A DNA stretch of 64,000 nucleotides from an uncultured Selenomonas sp. GTDB lineage: Bacteria > Bacillota > Negativicutes > Selenomonadales > Selenomonadaceae. This document shows, one piece after another, positions 40,330 through 47,684 of this stretch. The translations under genes and the position numbers were made by a program. Below the pieces are notes generated by a model. It saw only the letters and a list, made by a program, of their open reading frames with translations, had not been told where the DNA came from and searched no databases. The stretch is taken from positions 35,123 to 99,122 of the forward strand of contig CAKPXP010000006.1 in NCBI GenBank assembly GCA_934202005.1, written 5' to 3'. Position 1 is the stretch's first letter, and every line of letters starts with the position of its first letter.

Positions 40330-41724
40330 ATGGCAGAGGAAGAAAAGAAGGAATCCGTTTACCTGACGTACAGCGAGGAGGAGAAAAAGGAGCTCGAGGC
40401 GCTCAACGTGGGCTACCGCGAGTTCCTCAGCAAGTGCAAGACGGAGCGCGAGAGCGTCCGGGAGGCCGTGCGCCAGGCGGAGGCCGCAGGCTACCGCGAC
40501 CTCGCGGGACTCATCGAGGGCGGCGAGCGACTCCAGCCGGGCGACAAGGTCTATGCCGTCAACATGAAGAAGGCCATCGTCCTCTTTCAGATCGGCGAGG
40601 CGCCGCTCGCGGACGGCATGAACATCCTCGGCGCGCACATCGACACCTGCAGCCTCGACGTCAAGCAGAACCCGCTCTACGAGGACGGCGGGCTCGCCTA
40701 CCTCGATACCCACTACTACGGCGGCATCAAGAAATACCAGTGGACGGCGCTGCCGCTTGCGCTGCACGGCGTCGTCGTGAAGAAGGACGGCACGGTCGTC
40801 GACATCTGCATCGGTGAGTCGGAGGACGATCCCGTGTTCTGCGTGACCGACCTGCTCATCCATCTCTCGCAGGAGCAGATGAAAAAGACGGGCGCCAAGG
40901 TCGTCGAGGGTGAGGACCTCGACATCCTCGTCGGCAACTACCCGCTGAAGAAAGAGGACAAGGAGAGCGTCAAGGCGGGCGTGCTCGCCCTCATCGAGCA
41001 GAAATACGGCTTTGCGGAGGAGGACTTCCAGTCCGCCGAGCTGCGCCTCGTGCCGGCGGGCAAGGCGCGCGAGCTCGGCTTCGACCGCAGCATGACGCTC
41101 GCCTACGGGCAGGACGACCGCGTCTGCGCCTACACCTCCCTGCGCGCGATGCTCGAGAACACGAGCAAGCGCCGCACCTCCTGCTGCCTGCTCGTCGACA
41201 AGGAGGAGATCGGCAGCGTCGGCGCGACGGGCATGCAGTCGCGTTTCTTCGAGAATACCGTCGCCGAGCTCATGCGCCTCGTAACTGGCACGGAGAGCGA
41301 CCTCGCCCTGCGCCGCTGCCTCGCGAACTGCAAGATGCTCTCCTCCGATGTCTCGAGCGCCTACGACGCGCTCTACGCGAGTGCCTATGACAAGAAGAAT
41401 GTCGCCTACCTCGGCCGCGGCATGGTCTTCAATAAATTCACCGGCGCGCGCGGCAAGAGCGGCAGCAACGACGCGAACGCCGAATACCTCGGCGAGCTCC
41501 GCCGCATCCTCGAGATAAAGGGCGTCCGCTACCAGCTCGCCGAGCTCGGCAAGGTCGACCTCGGCGGCGGCGGTACGATCGCCTACATCATGAGCCTCTA
41601 CGGCATGCAGGTCGTAGACTCCGGCGTCGGCGTCCTCTCCATGCACGCGCCCTGGGAGGCGACGAGCAAGGTCGATGTCTACGAGACGAAAAAGGGCTAC
41701 ATGGCATTCCTCGAGCTCGCGTGA
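40330..41724 (+). CDS. M18 family aminopeptidase
   Basis: The 464-residue M18 metallopeptidase removes N-terminal residues, typically acidic or hydrophobic ones, from peptides. It has the zinc-binding motifs GAHIDTCSLD, DKEEIGSVGATG and the C-terminal SMHAPWE. ATG 40330 follows AAAGGAA. It lies 34 bp after dusB and may be in the same operon. Its end is followed by the ileS promoter and T-box leader, with no clear terminator between. Confidence 0.95.
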   Translation: MAEEEKKESVYLTYSEEEKKELEALNVGYREFLSKCKTERESVREAVRQAEAAGYRDLAGLIEGGERLQPGDKVYAVNMKKAIVLFQIGEAPLADGMNILGAHIDTCSLDVKQNPLYEDGGLAYLDTHYYGGIKKYQWTALPLALHGVVVKKDGTVVDICIGESEDDPVFCVTDLLIHLSQEQMKKTGAKVVEGEDLDILVGNYPLKKEDKESVKAGVLALIEQKYGFAEEDFQSAELRLVPAGKARELGFDRSMTLAYGQDDRVCAYTSLRAMLENTSKRRTSCCLLVDKEEIGSVGATGMQSRFFENTVAELMRLVTGTESDLALRRCLANCKMLSSDVSSAYDALYASAYDKKNVAYLGRGMVFNKFTGARGKSGSNDANAEYLGELRRILEIKGVRYQLAELGKVDLGGGGTIAYIMSLYGMQVVDSGVGVLSMHAPWEATSKVDVYETKKGYMAFLELA

Positions 41725-41783
41725 GGTGATATGGCTGCGAATCTTCGGAACGTGAAATGGCGCATGCGCGCCGCAAATAAAAT

Positions 41784-41812
41784 TTGAAATCGCAGTCCCG
41801 CTATGCTAAAAT
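41784..41812 (+). promoter_or_regulatory. Promoter of the ileS leader
   Basis: TTGAAA (41784-41789), 17-bp spacer, TAAAAT (41807-41812). Transcription should start near 41819. Confidence 0.8.
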
Positions 41813-41818
41813 AAGTCT

Positions 41819-42059
41819 CGTCAAGATGTAAATGCGATGACGGAGAGAGTACCGCGAGGGGAAACCGCAAGCGAGCCGGGTGAGGTGGGAGCCGGCGGGG
41901 AGTAGCCTGGCGCGAAGATCGCTCCTGAGCAGCGGGCTGAACGAGGAGTAGGCTTCGCCGTGTTTCCGCGTTAGGGAATAACAGATGCTGGTCTGTGAAA
42001 TAGGTGGTTGATTGATGTGCGTATGAGCCTTCATCCTGTTTTGGGATGGAGGCTTTTTT
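41819..42059 (+). promoter_or_regulatory. Isoleucine T-box riboswitch
   Basis: The leader shows the T-box parts in order: the GATGACGGAGAGAGTA stem I base, the apical segment near 41872-41895, a specifier loop with AUC (Ile) at 41918-41920 in GAAGATCGCTCCTGAGC, stem III (GGAGTAGGCTTCGCCG), a TGGT bulge at 42005-42008 that fits the tRNA-Ile ACCA end, and the terminator AGCCTTCATCC (42026-42036) paired with GGATGGAGGCT, then six T. The usual GGTGGNACCGCG antiterminator core is replaced by GGTGGTTGATTG, so the antiterminator is divergent. Uncharged tRNA-Ile should promote readthrough into ileS. Confidence 0.9.
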
Positions 42060-42129
42060 GTGGATAGGGCATCTTTGGGAAGCGCAGCACCCGCCTGCGT
42101 TTTCCAAGGGCCCATGAGGAGGAATTCGT

Positions 42130-45100
42130 TTGTATAAGAAAGTCGACACGAACCTCAATTTCGTGGATAGGGAACAGGAAGTCCTGAAATTCTGGAAGGA
42201 GCATGACATCGCGCAGAAGGCCATCGATCAGCGCGAGGGCAGCGATACGTTCACGTTCTACGATGGCCCGCCGACGGCGAACGGCAAGCCGCACATCGGC
42301 CATGTGCTGACGCGCGTCATCAAGGATATGCTGCCGCGCTTCGCCTCGATGAAGGGCAAGAAGGTTTTGAGGAAGGCGGGCTGGGACACGCACGGCCTGC
42401 CCGTCGAGCTCGAGGTCGAGAAGGCCATCGGCATCAACGGCAAGGAGCAGATCGAGGCGTACGGCATCGAGCCGTTCATTAAGAAATGCCGCGAGTCGGT
42501 CTGGAAGTACAAGGGCATGTGGGAGGAGTTCTCCGATGTCGTCGGCTTCTGGGCGGACATGGAGCATCCCTATATCACCTATGAGAACGATTTCATCGAG
42601 TCCGAGTGGTGGGCGCTCAAGGAGATCTGGAAGAAAGGCCTGCTCTACGAGGGTTACAAGGTCGTCCCGTACTGCCCGCGCTGCGGCACGCCGCTCTCCT
42701 CGCACGAGGTCGCGCAGGGCTACAAGGACGTCACGGAGCGCTCGGCGATGGTCGAGTTCGGCGTAAAGGGCGAGCCGGATACCTGCTATCTCGCCTGGAC
42801 GACGACGCCCTGGACGCTGCCGTCGAACCTCGCGCTCTGCGTGAATCCTGAGGTCGACTATGTGAAGGTGCAGGTCGGGGAGAAGAAATACATCCTCGCC
42901 GAGGCGCTCGTCGAGAAAGTGTTCGAGGACGTGCCGGGCGAGCGCACGGTGCTCGCGCGCTGCAAGGGCAAGGAACTCGAGGGCAGGGAGTACGAGCCGC
43001 TCTATCCCTACGCCGTCGGCAAGATGAAGCAGGGCAAGAAATCTTTCATCGTGCTCTGCGACGACTACGTCACGACGGAGGACGGCACGGGCATCGTCCA
43101 CATGGCGCCGGCCTTCGGTGAGGACGATAACCGCGTCTGCATGAAATACGGCGTGGGCTTCGTGAATTTCGTCAACAGCAAGGGCGAGCTCACGGAGGAC
43201 ACGGACTGGCCGGGCGTCTTTGTCAAGAAGGCCGACCCGCTGATCCTCAAGGATCTCGAGGAGAAGGGCAAACTCTTCAAGGCGCCGGAGTTCACGCACA
43301 GCTACCCGCACTGCTGGCGCTGCGATACGCCGCTCCTCTACTACTCGTTCCCGACCTGGTTCATCAAGATGACGGCGGTCAAGGACGAGCTCGTCGCGAA
43401 CAACAACACCGTCAACTGGATCCCGAAGTCCATCGGCCAGGGGCGCTTCGGCAACTGGCTCGAGCACGTGCAGGACTGGGGCCTCTCGCGCAACCGCTAC
43501 TGGGGCACGCCGCTCCCTGTCTGGGTCTGCCCTGACTGCGGCGAGCAGCACGTCATCGGCTCCATCGCCGAGCTCAAGGAGATGAGCGACAACTGCCCCG
43601 ACGATATCGAGCTGCACCGTCCGTACATTGATAACGTCACGATCAAATGCCCGAAGTGCGGCAAGGAGATGCACCGCGTCAAGGAAGTCATCGACTGCTG
43701 GTTCGACTCCGGCTCCATGCCGTTCGCGCAGTGGCATTATCCGTTCGAGAATAAAGAAATCTTCGAGCGGCGCTTCCCCGCGGACTTCATCTCCGAGGCC
43801 GTCGATCAGACGCGCGGCTGGTTCTACTCGCTCATCGCGATTTCGACACTGCTCTTCCACAAGGCGCCCTACAAGAACGTCATCGTGCTCGGCCATGTGC
43901 AGGACAAGGAAGGCCGCAAGATGAGCAAGTCGAAGGGCAACGCCGTCGACCCGATGGACGCGCTCAGGAAGCACGGCGCCGACGCCATCCGCTGGTACTT
44001 CTACGAGAACAGCGCGCCCTGGCTGCCGAACCGCTTCCACGACGACGCCGTGCAGGAGGGCCAGCGCAAGTTCATGGGTACGCTCTGGAACACCTACGCG
44101 TTCTTCGTGCTCTACGCGAATATCGACAAGTTCGACGCGACGCAGCACACGCTCGACTACGAGAAGCTCTCCGTCATGGACAAATGGTGCCTCTCGCGCC
44201 TCAACACGATGGTCAAGGAAGTCGACAGCGACCTCTCGCACTACCGCGTGACCGAGGCCGCCAAGGCGCTCGAGACGTTCGTCGACGAGCTCTCGAACTG
44301 GTACGTGCGCCGCTGCCGCAGCCGCTTCTGGACCAAGGGCATGGAGCAGGACAAGGTGAACGCCTACATGACGCTCTACACCGCGCTCGTCACGACGGCC
44401 AAGGCCGCTGCGCCGATGATCCCCTTCATGACGGAGTCCATCTATCAGAACCTCGTGCGCTCCATCGACAAGGATGCGCCCGAGTCCGTCCATCTCTGCG
44501 ACTTCCCGCAGGCGAACGAGGCGTATATCGACGCGGCGCTCGAGAAAAACATGGGCGAGGTTCTCGAGATCGTCGTGCTCGGCCGCGCCGCGCGCAACGA
44601 GGCAAACATCAAGAACCGCCAGCCCATCGGCATGATGTACGTCAAGGCCGAGACCGTCCTGCCGGAGTATTTCCGCCAGATCGTCGAGGGCGAGCTCAAC
44701 GTCAAGCACGTCGAGTTCAAGGACGATATGGAGGCCTATCTCACCTACAAGCTCAAGCCGCAGTTCCGCGTGCTCGGGCCGAAGGTCGGCAAGAAGATGG
44801 GCGCCATCCAGAAAGCGCTCAAGGGACTCAGCGGCCACGCGGCCAAGGAGGAGCTCGACAGCACGGGGAAACTCGTGCTCCATCTCGCGGACGGCGACGT
44901 CACGCTCACGCCTGAGGACGTCGAGATCACGATGGCGCAGACGGAGGGCTACAACTGCCAGCGCTACGGCGGCGTGACCATCGCGCTCGAGACGACGCTC
45001 TCCCCTGAGCTCATCGAGGAGGGCTTCGTGCGCGAGATCATCAGCAAGATCCAGACCATGCGCAAGGAAAACGGCTACGAGGTCACCGACCACATCGCCG

Positions 45101-45261
45101 TCTTCCTCGCAGGCAACGAGAAGCTCGCAGCCCTCGTGAAGAAAAACGAGGCAGAGCTCCGGCGCGTCACGCTCGCCGACAGCGTCAGCTACGGCAAGCT
45201 CGACGGCCATCAGAAGGAATGGAACATCAACGGCGAGACCGTCACACTCGCCATCCAGTGA
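42130..45261 (+). CDS. ileS: Isoleucyl-tRNA synthetase, eukaryote-like (type 2)
   Basis: IleRS charges tRNA-Ile. The 1043-residue class I enzyme has PPTANGKPHIGHV (HIGH motif) and GRKMSKSKGN. The wording GPPTANGKPHIGHVLTRVIK and the lack of the C-terminal zinc finger of Escherichia-type enzymes place it with type-2 IleRS, the clade that includes eukaryotic cytosolic enzymes and tends to be naturally insensitive to mupirocin (family knowledge, not tested). The start is TTG 42130 after AGGAGGA. It is controlled by the Ile T-box upstream. Confidence 0.96.
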   Translation: MYKKVDTNLNFVDREQEVLKFWKEHDIAQKAIDQREGSDTFTFYDGPPTANGKPHIGHVLTRVIKDMLPRFASMKGKKVLRKAGWDTHGLPVELEVEKAIGINGKEQIEAYGIEPFIKKCRESVWKYKGMWEEFSDVVGFWADMEHPYITYENDFIESEWWALKEIWKKGLLYEGYKVVPYCPRCGTPLSSHEVAQGYKDVTERSAMVEFGVKGEPDTCYLAWTTTPWTLPSNLALCVNPEVDYVKVQVGEKKYILAEALVEKVFEDVPGERTVLARCKGKELEGREYEPLYPYAVGKMKQGKKSFIVLCDDYVTTEDGTGIVHMAPAFGEDDNRVCMKYGVGFVNFVNSKGELTEDTDWPGVFVKKADPLILKDLEEKGKLFKAPEFTHSYPHCWRCDTPLLYYSFPTWFIKMTAVKDELVANNNTVNWIPKSIGQGRFGNWLEHVQDWGLSRNRYWGTPLPVWVCPDCGEQHVIGSIAELKEMSDNCPDDIELHRPYIDNVTIKCPKCGKEMHRVKEVIDCWFDSGSMPFAQWHYPFENKEIFERRFPADFISEAVDQTRGWFYSLIAISTLLFHKAPYKNVIVLGHVQDKEGRKMSKSKGNAVDPMDALRKHGADAIRWYFYENSAPWLPNRFHDDAVQEGQRKFMGTLWNTYAFFVLYANIDKFDATQHTLDYEKLSVMDKWCLSRLNTMVKEVDSDLSHYRVTEAAKALETFVDELSNWYVRRCRSRFWTKGMEQDKVNAYMTLYTALVTTAKAAAPMIPFMTESIYQNLVRSIDKDAPESVHLCDFPQANEAYIDAALEKNMGEVLEIVVLGRAARNEANIKNRQPIGMMYVKAETVLPEYFRQIVEGELNVKHVEFKDDMEAYLTYKLKPQFRVLGPKVGKKMGAIQKALKGLSGHAAKEELDSTGKLVLHLADGDVTLTPEDVEITMAQTEGYNCQRYGGVTIALETTLSPELIEEGFVREIISKIQTMRKENGYEVTDHIAVFLAGNEKLAALVKKNEAELRRVTLADSVSYGKLDGHQKEWNINGETVTLAIQ

Positions 45262-45388
45262 TCATGTAAGAACACGGTGCGGCGCATCGAACCGCACTGC
45301 GGCATGGAACATGTTTCCGAGCGGCGCAGTGTAGAACATCGTCAATTCATTTTGACGCGTGAAGCGGTGCATTCAGGAGGTGTGCAGT

Positions 45389-45733
45389 ATGGAAGCGAAG
45401 GACAAGGGAACAAAGGCGGCGCAGGGGGACGCCCATCGCCACACGCAGGGCCATCCCCATGGCCATGTGCATTCCCATACCCAGACCAAGGCCGTGCTCA
45501 ACCGCATGGCGCGCCTCATCGGCCACCTCGAATCCATCCGCAAGATGGTCGAGGATGGCCGCGACTGCAGCGACGTCCTCGTCCAGCTCGCCGCCGTCGA
45601 CAGCGCCATCAAGGGCGTCGGCCGCCTCATCCTCAAGGATCACATCAGCCACTGCATCGTCCATGCCGTCGAGGATCACGACGAGGAAGCCATCGCGCAC
45701 CTCAACAAGGCCATCGACCAGTTCTTGAAGTAG
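45389..45733 (+). CDS. CsoR/RcnR-family metal-sensing repressor with His-rich N-terminus
   Basis: The 114-residue all-helical DUF156 protein has the family core GRDCSDVLVQLAAVDSAIKG and KDHISHCIVHAV. The Cys, His and Cys positions of CsoR copper sensors are all present (Cys in RDC, His in DHI, Cys in SHC). An unusual N-terminal extension (about residues 12-28) has seven His in alternating positions (HRHTQGHPHGHVHSH), suggesting extra metal binding. CAGGAGGTG precedes the ATG. No metal exporter is adjacent, so the regulated gene is unknown. Its own leader region is 45262-45388, without clear features. Confidence 0.88.
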   Translation: MEAKDKGTKAAQGDAHRHTQGHPHGHVHSHTQTKAVLNRMARLIGHLESIRKMVEDGRDCSDVLVQLAAVDSAIKGVGRLILKDHISHCIVHAVEDHDEEAIAHLNKAIDQFLK

Positions 45734-45752
45734 CGGGGGCGCATGAATCAAC

Positions 45753-45816
45753 AAGCCAGCTTGCCTACCCAGAATGATGATGAGAAACTCCAATCATCAC
45801 GGTAGGCAGCTGGCTT
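45753..45816 (+). terminator. Long hairpin after the metal sensor gene
   Basis: AAGCCAGCTTGCCTACC (45753-45769) pairs with GGTAGGCAGCTGGCTT (45801-45816), with an inner GATGAT/ATCATC stem. The T-run is poor (TATTTA). Confidence 0.6.
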
Positions 45817-45817
45817 A

Positions 45818-45870
45818 TTTACTGCAAGGACGGGTGCCCAATGTCCACAAAGTGGACGTTTATGCGTTGA
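45818..45870. repeat. Post-terminator repeat, copy 2
   Basis: This copy is related to 37388-37440 and 7243-7294 and again begins directly after a terminator-type hairpin. It contains a perfect GTCCAC-AAA-GTGGAC hairpin. No coding potential. Confidence 0.65.
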
Positions 45871-45929
45871 GTTTACTTTGTAAATCCCCAAGAACGAAAG
45901 CCGCAGGCGCAGCGGGGGCGGGCCGCTTC

Positions 45930-45958
45930 TTGAATTTTTCCGAAGGAAATGATAAGAT
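45930..45958 (+). promoter_or_regulatory. Promoter of the FAD oxidoreductase gene
   Basis: TTGAAT (45930-45935), 17-bp spacer, TAAGAT (45953-45958). Confidence 0.65.
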
Positions 45959-45960
45959 AT

Positions 45961-45993
45961 AAGCGCAGGCAGATTGCGTTCTGCGCTTTTTTT
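45961..45993 (+). terminator. Terminator-like hairpin just after the promoter
   Basis: AAGCGCAG (45961-45968) pairs with CTGCGCTT (45981-45988), followed by T to 45993. It may end upstream transcription; the start site predicted near 45965 would cut into its 5' arm. Confidence 0.6.
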
Positions 45994-46013
45994 ATGCTTT
46001 GAGGAGGGCTTTT

Positions 46014-47393
46014 ATGGAAAAGTATGATGTAGTTGTCGTGGGCGGCGGCCCGGCGGGGGTGATGACGGCGTATGAGCTCATCGAGAAGAAGCCGTCGCTC
46101 CGGATTCTCGTGCTTGAGAGCGGCAAGGATATCTATCATCGCGTCTGTCCGATTTCCGCGGGCAAGGTGAAGAGCTGCATCGGCTGCAAGCCCTGCAGCA
46201 TCATGCGCGGCTTCGGCGGCGCGGGCGCGTTCTCCGACGGCAAGTACAATTTCACGACGAAGTTCGGCGGCTGGCTCAACGAGTATCTCGATGATGAGGC
46301 GGTCATGGATCTCATCCGCTATGTCGATGCGATCAACTGCAAGCACGGCGCGCCCGTGAAGGTCTTCACGACGAAGGGCTCGTCGCTCGGCAAGCGGGCG
46401 CTCGAGCACGATCTGCACCTGCTCGAGGCGAGCGTGCGTCATCTCGGTACGGAGAACAACCTCAAAATGCTCGAGGCGACGTATGAATATCTGAAGGAAA
46501 AGGTGACGTTCCGCTTCGAGTGTCCCGTGGCGCATCTGTGTTCCGACGGCAAGGGGGAAAACGCCGTCGAACTCGAGAGCGGCGAGCGCATCGCGGCGGA
46601 GTATCTCGTCGTCGCGCCGGGACGTGCGGGCGCGGAGTGGTTCAGCAACGAGTGCGACCGGCTCGGACTCCGGCAGGAGAACAACCGCGTCGATGTCGGC
46701 GTGCGCGTCGAGGTGCCGGACGAGGTCTGGAACGATATCACCTCGCAGGTCTACGAGGCGAAGCTCGTCTACCGCACGAAGCGGTACGGCGATTTCGTGC
46801 GGACGTTCTGCATGAATCCGCACGGCCATGTGGTCATGGAGAATACGGACGGCATCGTGACGGTCAACGGCCATTCGTACAGCGATCCGAAGCTGCAGAG
46901 CCGCAATACGAATTTCGCGCTGCTCGTCTCGAACCATTTCACGGAGCCGTTCAAGGAGCCGCATCAGTACGGCAAGCGAATCGCGTCGTTCTCGAATATG
47001 CTCGGCGGCGGCATCATCGTGCAGCGCTACGGCGATCTCATCAAAGGGCGGCGCACGAACGCGCACCGCATGGCGAAGAGCTTCACGCGCCCGACGCTCG
47101 CGGCGACGCCGGGCGATCTCTCGCTCATCCTGCCGAAGCGCCATCTCGACAACATCATCGAGATGATCCAGCAGCTCAACTACGTCGCGCCCGGCATGAC
47201 GAATGACGATACGCTGCTCTACGGCGTAGAGGTGAAGTTCTACAGCTCGCGCGTCGTGCTGAGCAAGCAGCTCGAGACGAAGCTGCCGAATGTCTTCGCC
47301 ATCGGCGACGGCGCGGGCGTCACGCGCGGCCTGTCACAGGCGGGCGCGAGCGGCGTCTACGTCGCCCGCACGATCCTCGGCCGCCTTGGCTGA
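46014..47393 (+). CDS. FAD-dependent dehydrogenase (COG2509-type)
   Basis: This 459-residue flavoprotein has an N-terminal Rossmann FAD loop (VVVVGGGPAGVMTAYEL), a Cys-rich segment (CPISAGKVKSCIGCKPCS), the SDGKYNF region, and a C-terminal FAD motif (VFAIGDGAGVTRGLSQAGASG). This pattern matches uncharacterised FAD-dependent dehydrogenases of bacteria. The Cys cluster (about residues 45-62) could bind a metal or take part in redox chemistry. GAGGAGGG precedes ATG 46014. It is monocistronic with its own promoter. Substrate and partner are unknown. Confidence 0.85.
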   Translation: MEKYDVVVVGGGPAGVMTAYELIEKKPSLRILVLESGKDIYHRVCPISAGKVKSCIGCKPCSIMRGFGGAGAFSDGKYNFTTKFGGWLNEYLDDEAVMDLIRYVDAINCKHGAPVKVFTTKGSSLGKRALEHDLHLLEASVRHLGTENNLKMLEATYEYLKEKVTFRFECPVAHLCSDGKGENAVELESGERIAAEYLVVAPGRAGAEWFSNECDRLGLRQENNRVDVGVRVEVPDEVWNDITSQVYEAKLVYRTKRYGDFVRTFCMNPHGHVVMENTDGIVTVNGHSYSDPKLQSRNTNFALLVSNHFTEPFKEPHQYGKRIASFSNMLGGGIIVQRYGDLIKGRRTNAHRMAKSFTRPTLAATPGDLSLILPKRHLDNIIEMIQQLNYVAPGMTNDDTLLYGVEVKFYSSRVVLSKQLETKLPNVFAIGDGAGVTRGLSQAGASGVYVARTILGRLG

Positions 47394-47452
47394 GTCTGCG
47401 GCGCTGGCGTTGCGGCAATGGCTGTGCTTCGCGGCGTTGCTGAAACTTTTCC

Positions 47453-47484
47453 TTGACAAAGCGCGCGGGCAAGACTAATATAAT
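47453..47484 (+). promoter_or_regulatory. Promoter of the amt-PII fusion leader
   Basis: TTGACA (47453-47458) with TAATAT (47476-47481, 17-bp spacer), or an overlapping TATAAT (47479-47484, 20-bp spacer). The leader is about 195 nt. Confidence 0.75.
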
Positions 47485-47527
47485 GGACAAGAGGTTTTAC
47501 CTGCAGGATAACCTTTACAAAGGAATC

Positions 47528-47575
47528 ATCGACAAGGGCGTCGATTTCGCGATATGCGGAGTCGGCGCTCTTTTT
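47528..47575 (+). promoter_or_regulatory. Leader attenuator C: AANGG hexaloop hairpin overlapping a terminator
   Basis: ATCGAC (47528-47533), loop AAGGGC (47534-47539) and GTCGAT (47540-47545) form the hairpin. The alternative terminator pairs AGGGCGTCGA (47535-47544) with TCGGCGCTCT (47562-47571), ten pairs with two G-U, then TTTTT. The layout matches attenuators A and B of the first amt leader. Bases 47576-47684 hold an AAGGAGG site, a small GGCAC/GTGCC hairpin and the amt ribosome site. Confidence 0.6.
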
Positions 47576-47684
47576 GTTCTTTCGTAAGGAGGCGGGACGT
47601 GCGAGGAAGCGCGGCGCCCGGCCTCACGAAAGGGGCGGGCACGCCTGTGCCTGCCGGTGGAATGATGAGAAAGGGTGAGACATT

